Shown: positions 34,561 to 42,003 of the stretch, one piece after another | Position numbering within the stretch: the first letter of the stretch is position 1 | Layout of the letters: each line of letters starts with the position of its first letter | NCBI RefSeq assembly: GCF_000711795.1 | Contig: NZ_KL543977.1 | Span: forward strand, 115,664 to 179,663 | Reading direction: 5' to 3' | DNA length: 64,000 bases | DNA from: Vibrio pacinii DSM 19139 | GTDB lineage: Bacteria; Pseudomonadota; Gammaproteobacteria; Enterobacterales; Vibrionaceae | The notes under the pieces: generated by a model | Database searches by the model: none | What the model was told of the DNA's origin: nothing | What the model saw: the letters and a program-made list of their open reading frames with translations, nothing else | Position numbers and translations under genes: made by a program

Positions 34561-35283
34561 CTAAAACCCAAGACTCGAGAGTAAGTCGTCGACTTCGTCT
34601 TGTGATGAAACGGCATCTTCCCTTTCTTGAGGGTTAAGAATAGGACCTTCTGGATCCGTTGCTGATTTGTTGTTTTTATTTGCACTGTCATGTTCTGAAT
34701 GGCTAGAACCAAATGCGGTCAGTATTTCAACTAGCCTACCCTCAACTTCATTAACAAGGTTAATCACTCTACTAATGATTTGCCCAGTTAAGTCTTGGAA
34801 ATCTTGAGCCATTAGGATTTCAGTCAATTGCCCTCTTAATTCCGAACTATCGCCTTCGACTTCTGTTAATAGTTCATCGATATGATGACATAACGCTTTG
34901 AATTCAGAGAGTTCAATGCGACCACGCATCAACTCGTTCCATTGCGGACGCACTTTGAGTAACCCTTCATGCAAGTTGTCAGCAATAGGCATACATCGAT
35001 CGACAGCGTCCATGGTTTTATTCGCGGCGACTTCGGTCTTGTCAATAACGTACTGGAGGCGATCCCTAGCATCAGGGATTTCGTCCTTGGCTATCTCGCT
35101 AATACGCTCATCCACACTAAAGTGTTTAATCGACTCGTGTAAATCACGAGTCAATGCACCAATCTCTTGTAGCATTGGGTTTGAAGCGTTTTCGTAGATG
35201 CCTTTAACAAGAATATTCGCGTCTTGTTGCTGACCACTTTCTAGCAGTGCTACGAGTTCTTTTGCCTGTTCTAATGAAATCAT
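34561..35283 (-). CDS. cheZ: Protein phosphatase CheZ
   Basis: CheZ dephosphorylates CheY-P. The 240-residue sequence has the catalytic segment LMAQDFQDLTGQ, with the glutamine that inserts into CheY, a long four-helix-bundle pattern, and a C-terminal CheY-binding peptide EVDDLLSSLGF. I use ATG 35283 (MISLEQAKELV), as the earlier TTG-started extension shows no ribosome binding site and is not family-like. The start lies 37 bases after the cheY stop. Confidence 0.94.
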   Translation of the reverse strand: MISLEQAKELVALLESGQQQDANILVKGIYENASNPMLQEIGALTRDLHESIKHFSVDERISEIAKDEIPDARDRLQYVIDKTEVAANKTMDAVDRCMPIADNLHEGLLKVRPQWNELMRGRIELSEFKALCHHIDELLTEVEGDSSELRGQLTEILMAQDFQDLTGQIISRVINLVNEVEGRLVEILTAFGSSHSEHDSANKNNKSATDPEGPILNPQEREDAVSSQDEVDDLLSSLGF

Positions 35284-35320
35284 TCTGAATTGGCCTTTTA
35301 ACTTATAATCAATCCCTTGA

Positions 35321-35713
35321 CTATAAACGCTCAAAAATTTTGTCTAGTTTTTCTTTCAATGTCGCAGCAGTGAATGGCTTAACGATATAGCCATTAACAC
35401 CCGCTTGCGCAGCTTCGATGATCTGCTCACGTTTCGCTTCTGCAGTGATCATTAATACTGGTAAATGCTTCAACCCATCGTCTGCACGGATGTGCTTGAG
35501 AAGGTCAATACCTTGCATACCTGGCATATTCCAATCTGTCACGACAAAGTCGAATTCACCTTTCTTGAGCATAGGTAACGCCGTTAAGCCGTCGTCTGCT
35601 TCTTGGGTGTTGTTAAAACCCAAGTCACGAAGTAAGTTCTTAACGATACGTCGCATTGTTGAGAAATCATCAACAATAAGGATCTTCATGTTTTTATTCA
35701 AAATTGCCTCCAC
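35321..35713 (-). CDS. cheY: Chemotaxis response regulator CheY
   Basis: A 130-residue single-domain receiver. It has the acidic pair in ILIVDDFSTMRR, phosphoacceptor Asp60 in VVTDWNMPG, Thr in LMITAEAK and Lys in GYIVKPFTAATL. It is nearly the same as the motility CheY of V. cholerae (CheY-3) as I remember it. It lies between fliA and cheZ. Confidence 0.96.
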   Translation of the reverse strand: MEAILNKNMKILIVDDFSTMRRIVKNLLRDLGFNNTQEADDGLTALPMLKKGEFDFVVTDWNMPGMQGIDLLKHIRADDGLKHLPVLMITAEAKREQIIEAAQAGVNGYIVKPFTAATLKEKLDKIFERL

Positions 35714-35741
35714 TGAGTTCGAGATCAGTGATTTTTACTCA

Positions 35742-36473
35742 TTATTTTGTCCAAGCACTTAACTTTGTGCGTAGACGCTGCATTGATTGGCTCAATATTT
35801 GGCTAACGCGTGACTCGCTAACACCAATTATCTCACCGATTTCCTTTAAGTTTAACTCTTCATCGTAATAAAGCGAAAGTACTAGTGCTTCTCGTTCTGG
35901 CAGAGTTTTGATCGAGTCGACCAAAGCTTGACGAAAATACTCGTCGGCAACGCCTTGAAAGGGTAAATTCTCTGCTTCGCTATCTCCAGATGAAATGACA
36001 TCTTCGGAAACGCCAAGATCTTCAATCCCCACCAAACGTGAACAGCTAATATCGGTTAAAATCGTATGGTATTGCTCTAAGCCAATTCCCATATGCTGGG
36101 CGACTTCTGAATCAGTCGGGTCTCGATTCAACTCACCTTCGAGAGCAGATATCGCTTGGCTAACTTCACGATTGTACTTATGTACTGAACGTGGTACCCA
36201 GTCACCGCGACGAATATCATCTAGCATAGCACCTCGTATTCGGATGCCTGCATACGTTTCGAAGCTCGCTCCTTTACTACCATCATAGTTCTTTTGAGCT
36301 TCAAGTAGTCCAATCATGCCCGCCTGAATAAGATCTTCCACCTGCACGCTTGGCGGTAAACGCCCGAGCAAATGGTGAGCAATACGCTTCACAAGCACCG
36401 AGTATTTCTCTAAAAATACACGTTGACTGTTTTGGTTGGCGTACTGGTCATAGGTCAAGGCCTTATTCACCAA
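35742..36473 (-). CDS. fliA: Flagellar sigma factor FliA (sigma-28)
   Basis: Sigma-28 directs late flagellar and chemotaxis genes. Region 2 is YSVLVKRIAHHLLGRLPPSVQVEDLIQAGMIGLLEA, region 3 GDWVPRSVHKYNREV, and region 4 ends LKEIGEIIGVSESRVSQILSQSMQRLR. Length 243 is typical. It overlaps flhG by eleven bases. Confidence 0.96.
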   Translation of the reverse strand: MVNKALTYDQYANQNSQRVFLEKYSVLVKRIAHHLLGRLPPSVQVEDLIQAGMIGLLEAQKNYDGSKGASFETYAGIRIRGAMLDDIRRGDWVPRSVHKYNREVSQAISALEGELNRDPTDSEVAQHMGIGLEQYHTILTDISCSRLVGIEDLGVSEDVISSGDSEAENLPFQGVADEYFRQALVDSIKTLPEREALVLSLYYDEELNLKEIGEIIGVSESRVSQILSQSMQRLRTKLSAWTK

Positions 36474-37350
36474 ATGGTTCCTCTAACATCTCTGGTCTGT
36501 TAAGTAAGCGTTCGACAAAAAACTCAAGATGTCCACTCGGTGTTCTAGGTATTGGCCAAGTAAGTGCCTTACTTGCCAACGAACCGATTGCTAACGCCGC
36601 TGGAGATCTTGGGAACGCGTCGACAACAATTTTTTGTTTTTTAACTGCTTGTCTAACTTTATCATCCAACGGAATACATGCGACGAGCTCAAGGCTCACA
36701 TTCAGGAATCGCTCTGTGACCAAGGTCAACTTTGCGAACAATTCTCTACCTTCGCGATAACTTCTGACCATATTTGCAACAATTTTGAAGCGTGGGACTT
36801 GGTGGTCTTTGCTCAACAACTTAATCAAAGCATAGGCATCGGTGATTGATGTTGGCTCATCACACACCACCACTACCACATCTTGAGCCGCTCGTGAAAA
36901 GCTCACCACCATGTCGGAAATCCCTGCGGCCGTATCAATAATCAATACGTCCATTTCATCTTCTAAACTACCAAACGCACGGATAAGACCGGCGTGTTGC
37001 GCATGGGAGAGCTCAGTCATAGATTGAGTTCCGGATGTCGCGGGAATAATGCGAATACCGTGTGGTCCTTCAACAATAGCATCTTTCAGCTCGCATTCGC
37101 CGGCTAAAACATGACCTAAGTTACGTTTTGGTCGAATACCCAACATTACGTCAACGTTCGCCAAACCTAAATCGGCATCAAGAACCATTACTTTTTTGCC
37201 TTGACGCGCCATTGAGATCGCCATACCCAAAGCTACGTTTGATTTACCAACACCGCCTTTACCACCCGTCACCGAGATAACTTTAGTCAAAGAAGGTTGT
37301 GTTAAGCGGCGTAATCCGCTTGCTTGGTCTTGTATCATATTATTCGTCAT
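36463..37350 (-). CDS. flhG: Flagellar number regulator FlhG (FleN), MinD-type ATPase
   Basis: FlhG limits polar flagella to one and restrains FlrA. Features are GGKGGVGKSNVA (deviant Walker A), VLDADLGLANVD and IDTAAGISDMV. I choose ATG 37350 (MTNNMIQDQASGLRRLTQPS), giving 295 residues as in V. cholerae; the open frame extends 27 codons upstream into flhF without a better start. It overlaps fliA at its 3' end. Confidence 0.95.
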   Translation of the reverse strand: MTNNMIQDQASGLRRLTQPSLTKVISVTGGKGGVGKSNVALGMAISMARQGKKVMVLDADLGLANVDVMLGIRPKRNLGHVLAGECELKDAIVEGPHGIRIIPATSGTQSMTELSHAQHAGLIRAFGSLEDEMDVLIIDTAAGISDMVVSFSRAAQDVVVVVCDEPTSITDAYALIKLLSKDHQVPRFKIVANMVRSYREGRELFAKLTLVTERFLNVSLELVACIPLDDKVRQAVKKQKIVVDAFPRSPAALAIGSLASKALTWPIPRTPSGHLEFFVERLLNRPEMLEEPFGE

Positions 37351-37363
37351 AATCGTCCGCCGC

Positions 37364-38860
37364 CTAGAACCTCTCCGCTTCACTATTCCAGTAGTGAGGT
37401 TCATCATCTGTCGACTTCTCAAGTAATTCATTTGCTTTAGCGACCATATACTTTGGTTGCGCTATCACAATATCTTCGGGAACTCGTTGTCCATTCGCGA
37501 TGTAAGCCACTGGCAGTGCATTCTGCACCACTACACTGACGAATTCACCTAAACTCAGGGATTCATCCAGTTTAGTCATAATGCATCCAGACAGTGGAAT
37601 ACGCTTAAAATGGTCGATAGTCTCTTGCAGTACTTTGCGCTGTGCAGTGGCAGGAAGCACTAAATAACTGTGGATGACCTCACCACTCTCATGCATAAGC
37701 GTGTCTAATTGTTCAGACAGCCTTACATCACGCTGCCCCATACCTGCTGTATCAACCAGAATTAGGCGACGATTTCGTAACTGATATATTACATCGGCTA
37801 ACTCATTGGAATCTTTAGCGACTTTTACAGGACATCCCATAATTCGTCCATAAATCGCTAATTGCTCATGTGCACCAATACGATAAGTATCGGTAGAAAC
37901 GAGCGCGACGTTATCAGCGCCAAACTCCATCGCCGCGCGTGCGGCCAGTTTTGCAACCGTGGTTGTTTTGCCTACCCCTGTCGGGCCAAGCAGCGCAACA
38001 ACACCGCCACGTTTTAAAATATCTTGCTTAGAAATTGGGATTTGGTCAGACACTAAACCCAACAGCGCTTTCCACGCTTTAGTCGGAGGGGTGTCTTCTG
38101 GGATATAGCACGCCAGTTGGTCGGCGAGATCGGAAGAGACCCCCATGCGTTCAAGGCGCTTAATTAACATCGCTCTAAGTGGTTCGCGTCGCTCGACCTC
38201 TTGCCACATTAAGCCCGAAACTTGATGTTCGAGCAGGCGACGAATCGATGTCATTTCTTCTTTCATCTCTTCGAGATCGTCACTCGACATGCTTGGTTCG
38301 TTTTGTCGCGAACGCTCATAGCGTGTGGGATCAAGTTTGGCCGCAGGTTTGTCAATACGACGATCTTCTGCAATAAGGCGCGCTAACGGTGAGTCTTCTT
38401 TTACTCGAACATTTTCTTGGCTGTGAGGACGAGACGAGGCTTGACGTTTTAACAAGGCCGATAAAGAGTCTGAACTCTCTTCCTCCTCTCGACCACCTGC
38501 ATCAGTTTGACCATAACTGTATTGCTTAAGCATGTTCGCAAAGCGTTTGGTCATTGAACGTCCAGAATCCGCTTGTGACTGTAGGCTCACACGGTCATCG
38601 TCGAGCGCTCGCTTAGGCGTGCTCGGCATTGAGTTAGAAGCCTGACGAGGCGGCGTATTTCTTGGGGCCGAGTTATAACCTTGACTATTGCTATTGCCAG
38701 CACCAATGCGATTTGCACCTTCGCCATCGACAGCAGCAACGATTTCAACTCCGCCCGAAACTTTTTTATTTGACATGATCACGGCATCGTCACCCAGTTC
38801 AGCTTTAACCTGAAGCAAGGCGGTGCGCATGTCTTTGGCAAAAAATCGTTTAATCTTCAA
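37364..38860 (-). CDS. flhF: Polar flagellum placement GTPase FlhF, TTG start
   Basis: FlhF is an SRP-type GTPase that recruits the first flagellar parts to the pole. The N-terminal part (KIKRFFAKDMRTALLQVKAELG) and a variable low-complexity middle lead into the NG domain with P-loop GPTGVGKTTTVAKLAAR, DTAGMGQRD and TKLDESLSLG. The start codon is TTG (38860-38858): no ATG or GTG matches the family N-terminus, and the ribosome binding site is weak. It follows flhA after 29 bases. Confidence 0.95.
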   Translation of the reverse strand: MKIKRFFAKDMRTALLQVKAELGDDAVIMSNKKVSGGVEIVAAVDGEGANRIGAGNSNSQGYNSAPRNTPPRQASNSMPSTPKRALDDDRVSLQSQADSGRSMTKRFANMLKQYSYGQTDAGGREEEESSDSLSALLKRQASSRPHSQENVRVKEDSPLARLIAEDRRIDKPAAKLDPTRYERSRQNEPSMSSDDLEEMKEEMTSIRRLLEHQVSGLMWQEVERREPLRAMLIKRLERMGVSSDLADQLACYIPEDTPPTKAWKALLGLVSDQIPISKQDILKRGGVVALLGPTGVGKTTTVAKLAARAAMEFGADNVALVSTDTYRIGAHEQLAIYGRIMGCPVKVAKDSNELADVIYQLRNRRLILVDTAGMGQRDVRLSEQLDTLMHESGEVIHSYLVLPATAQRKVLQETIDHFKRIPLSGCIMTKLDESLSLGEFVSVVVQNALPVAYIANGQRVPEDIVIAQPKYMVAKANELLEKSTDDEPHYWNSEAERF

Positions 38861-38889
38861 ATTGAGTACCGTATTTCAACGCATTAGAA

Positions 38890-40983
38890 CTAGTTGCCGA
38901 CAGCTTGAACAATGCGAATTTGTTTCTCGTCAGGGATTTCTTGGTAAGAGAGAACTCTTAGCGAAGGAATCGTATTCTTAACAAATTTAGCCAACGTTGA
39001 ACGTAACACACCGGATGTCAACAGAACCGCGGGTTCGCCTTTGAGCTCTTGCTCTTGCGTTGCATGACTTAACGACGATTGAAGTCGCTCTGCTAAACCA
39101 GGTTCAATTCCCGCGGATTCGCCACCAGAAGCTTGCATAGTTTGATGCAATATTTGTTCCAGCTCAGGAATTAGGGTGATAACTGGTAGTTCTGGCTCTA
39201 TCCCATTGATTTCCTGAACAATTAATCGTTTCAGTGAAATACGAACTGCAGCAGTCAAAATGTCAGGTTCTTGACTCTTACTTGAGTATTCGGACAAGGT
39301 TTGAACAATGGTGCGAATATCTCGAATAGGCACGGCTTCATTGAGTAAGTTCTGCAAGACTTTAACCACCACACCTAACTGCAATTGCTCAGGGACAAAA
39401 CTCTCCACCAACTTCGGAGTGCTACGGCCGAGCATTTCAATCAGGTTCTGCACCTCTTCGTGCCCAATCAGCTGTGAGGCGTTGTTGGTCAGTAGTTGAC
39501 TCAAATGGGTCGCCAGTACTGTCGATGAATCCACCACTGTGTACCCCAATGCTTGTGCGTGCTCGCGCTGCTCTTCACGAATCCATACCGCTTCCAAGCC
39601 AAAGGCGGGATCTATTGTTGGCTCACCTTCGATCAGACCATAGACCTGACCGGGGTTAATCGCTAACTCCATATCTGGACGGATTTCTGCTTCGCCCACC
39701 GCGACTCCCATCAGAGTAATTCGGTAGCTATTTGGCGTTAATTCTAAATTGTCGCGAATGTGTACGGCAGGGATTAGAAAGCCAAAGTCTTGTGAGAGCT
39801 TTTTCCGTACCCCTTTAACCCTTTCTAGCAATTCGCCCCCTTGATCTTTATCGACCAAAGGAATCAAACGATAGCCCACTTCTAAGCCAACAATATCAAC
39901 GGGTTGGACATCATCCCAAGAAAGCTCTTTCGGTGTCGGTGAGTCTTGATCTGTGTTGGCGGGTAAATTCGGTTTCTCAGCCGCTTTTTTCTGCTTACGC
40001 TGAATCATATACGCACAGCCCGCGGCGATAGCAGCCAGCAGTAGAAAAGCGAAGTGAGGCATTCCAGGAACAATACCCATCACACCAAGAATCACCGCAG
40101 TGATCATCAATGCTTTCGGGTTATCAAACAGTTGGAACACCACCTGCTGTCCCATATCTTCATCTGTGTTTTGACGCGTGACCATGATCGCCGCACCAAT
40201 CGAAAGCAACAGCGAAGGAATTTGTGCGACCAAGCCATCACCTATGGTTAGCAAGGTGTAGATTTCGACGGCTTCACCAAAACCAAGATCGTACTGAACC
40301 ATACCGATGGAAAGACCACCGATGATGTTGATAAAGAGAATCAAAATACCGGCGATAGCATCGCCTTTAACAAATTTCGACGCACCGTCCATTGAACCGT
40401 AGAAGTCCGCTTCTTTGGTCACTTCCTGACGGCGGGTACGTGCTTGGTCTTGATCAATGAGGCCGGCATTCAAGTCGGCATCAATCGCCATTTGCTTACC
40501 AGGTAAAGCGTCGAGGGTAAAGCGCGCACTCACTTCAGAAATACGCCCTGCACCTTTGGTCACTACCATAAAGTTGATGATCATCAAGATGAGGAACACC
40601 ACTAAACCGACGGCGTAATTACCACCAATCACCACGCTACCGAAAGCTTCAATTACGCTACCTGCAGCATTCGCGCCTTCATGACCATAGAGTAGAACCA
40701 CACGCGTTGAAGCAACGTTCAATGCCAAGCGTAACAAAGTCGCAATCAACAGTACGGTAGGGAACGCCGCGAAATCTAGTGGACGTCGTGTATAAACCGT
40801 TACCAGTAACACCACCATTGACAGCGCAATGTTGAAGGTGAAAAACAAGTCGAGCAAAAACGGCGGGATGGGCAAAATGACCATCGCCAACGTCGACAGC
40901 ACCATAATAGGTGCGCCAATCGCTGGCATCGCGCGTTGCGGGATCGGCGGTAATTTATGTGCAAACGGCAGAGTAAACTTCAT
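38890..40983 (-). CDS. flhA: Flagellar type III export gate protein FlhA
   Basis: FlhA is the nonameric export gate. It has eight predicted membrane helices in the N-terminal 320 residues with the FHIPEP-region motifs TRRPLDFAAFPTVLL and LDALPGKQMAIDADLNAG, and a soluble C-terminal domain (LSWDDVQPVDIVGLEVGYRLIPLVD). Length 697 is normal. It is the first gene of the operon and lies 38 bases or so downstream of a predicted sigma-54 start point. Confidence 0.96.
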   Translation of the reverse strand: MKFTLPFAHKLPPIPQRAMPAIGAPIMVLSTLAMVILPIPPFLLDLFFTFNIALSMVVLLVTVYTRRPLDFAAFPTVLLIATLLRLALNVASTRVVLLYGHEGANAAGSVIEAFGSVVIGGNYAVGLVVFLILMIINFMVVTKGAGRISEVSARFTLDALPGKQMAIDADLNAGLIDQDQARTRRQEVTKEADFYGSMDGASKFVKGDAIAGILILFINIIGGLSIGMVQYDLGFGEAVEIYTLLTIGDGLVAQIPSLLLSIGAAIMVTRQNTDEDMGQQVVFQLFDNPKALMITAVILGVMGIVPGMPHFAFLLLAAIAAGCAYMIQRKQKKAAEKPNLPANTDQDSPTPKELSWDDVQPVDIVGLEVGYRLIPLVDKDQGGELLERVKGVRKKLSQDFGFLIPAVHIRDNLELTPNSYRITLMGVAVGEAEIRPDMELAINPGQVYGLIEGEPTIDPAFGLEAVWIREEQREHAQALGYTVVDSSTVLATHLSQLLTNNASQLIGHEEVQNLIEMLGRSTPKLVESFVPEQLQLGVVVKVLQNLLNEAVPIRDIRTIVQTLSEYSSKSQEPDILTAAVRISLKRLIVQEINGIEPELPVITLIPELEQILHQTMQASGGESAGIEPGLAERLQSSLSHATQEQELKGEPAVLLTSGVLRSTLAKFVKNTIPSLRVLSYQEIPDEKQIRIVQAVGN

Positions 40984-41030
40984 CGTTGAGCAGCTACAAT
41001 ATTGGGTAAAAAGAATGACTTGTCAGGCAC

Positions 41031-41048
41031 ATGCAATATCCAGTCCAG
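41031..41048 (-). promoter_or_regulatory. Candidate sigma-54 promoter of the flhA operon
   Basis: Minus strand CTGGACTGGATATTGCAT. The GG and GC dinucleotides are separated by exactly ten bases and the -12 side is TTGCA as in the consensus TGGCAC-N5-TTGCA. It sits 48-65 bases before the flhA ATG. Flagellar class II/III genes in Vibrio use sigma-54 with FlrA or FlrC, which agrees. Confidence 0.7.
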
Positions 41049-41140
41049 CCACAATGTCAATTTTATGGCTATCTAGAGGCAAGAAGAGTCATGGTCAACG
41101 CCATGCTTACGAAGCCGCTATATGATTTAGTATTAATGGC

Positions 41141-41168
41141 AAAAAAATGGCACACCTGAAGTATGCCA
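41141..41168 (-). terminator. Terminator of sixA
   Basis: Minus-strand TGGCATAC / GTGTGCCA stem (one wobble) with a TTCAG loop and T7. It ends the sixA transcript just before the flhA promoter. Confidence 0.88.
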
Positions 41169-41175
41169 ACACTTT

Positions 41176-41640
41176 TTAAGGGTGGATATTAAACCGCACT
41201 TCTCCGGCTCGTGTTTGCGAGGAGTAATCGATACAAATCAGCCCCGACGTTGGGAACATCGGTGGCACCATATCAATGACGAACTCAGCCGTCAGATAGC
41301 CGACCAATGGTAGGTGCGAAACAATGAGTAGATTTTGATAATGGTGCACATCGACCAATGCCGATACATATTCGGCGACTTGGCCTGCTTCTCCATATGG
41401 CGTAATGTCATCACATATCTCTACTTGATCAGCAGCAAAGTATTGTGAGATGGCTTTCCAAGTTTGCTGCGCTCGAACATAAGGGCTAACCAGCACTTTG
41501 TCGAATTTCGCAAACCCTTTCTCTGCACAAGCGCGCGCCACCGCCAGTGACGCACTTTGACCATGGTCTGTTAATGCTCGATCGGCATCACTTTGCGCAA
41601 AATGCTCGGCTTCCCCATGGCGCATGATGAAAATATTCAT
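41176..41640 (-). CDS. sixA: Phosphohistidine phosphatase SixA
   Basis: SixA dephosphorylates phosphohistidine in HPt domains. The RHG motif is at the N-terminus (IFIMRHGEAEHFAQSDADRALTDHG) and the second histidine is in LLIVSHLPLVGYL. Length 154 is typical. It stands alone between the divergent protease gene and flhA, with a terminator after it. Confidence 0.92.
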   Translation of the reverse strand: MNIFIMRHGEAEHFAQSDADRALTDHGQSASLAVARACAEKGFAKFDKVLVSPYVRAQQTWKAISQYFAADQVEICDDITPYGEAGQVAEYVSALVDVHHYQNLLIVSHLPLVGYLTAEFVIDMVPPMFPTSGLICIDYSSQTRAGEVRFNIHP

Positions 41641-42003
41641 GGTGTATTCCTGATACTATCCCGCTTTTCGTCAGCAGCGGTTTATTATGTTTGTAATGAC
41701 GTCAATGCAGTTTCAAACTTCGGTCGTCACTTTGACAACCGCACTTTATCTTGAACTATCAATAATTATATCAACTCTCAAGTGAAAGACTCAGACTTTC
41801 TTAACACTCTTTGATGCACAACTTAGATTGGCGCTGATCTATGTTTTGCTCATATTTCTCAAACAGATAGTTTGCAGTCAGCGTTATCCGAGTCATAATT
41901 ACTTTATTATCTATAATCCCAACCACTTGCGCTTGTGCCTTTCTACTTGCGAGTAGGCTTTGATCCAAGCGTTTATTTATGATCATTTTTGGAGTACTCA
42001 AGC
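41641..42003. other. Divergent promoter region between sixA and the pitrilysin-type gene
   Basis: About 360 bases without a supported gene. An open frame of 66 codons on the minus strand (41801-42001) overlaps the start of the protease gene and has no family match or ribosome binding site, so I do not call it. No operator of known type was recognised. Confidence 0.5.

Noticed and set aside
41801..42001. 66-codon minus-strand ORF before the M16 protease
   Set aside because: It overlaps the protease start region, lacks a ribosome binding site and resembles no family; likely chance in an AT-rich promoter region.
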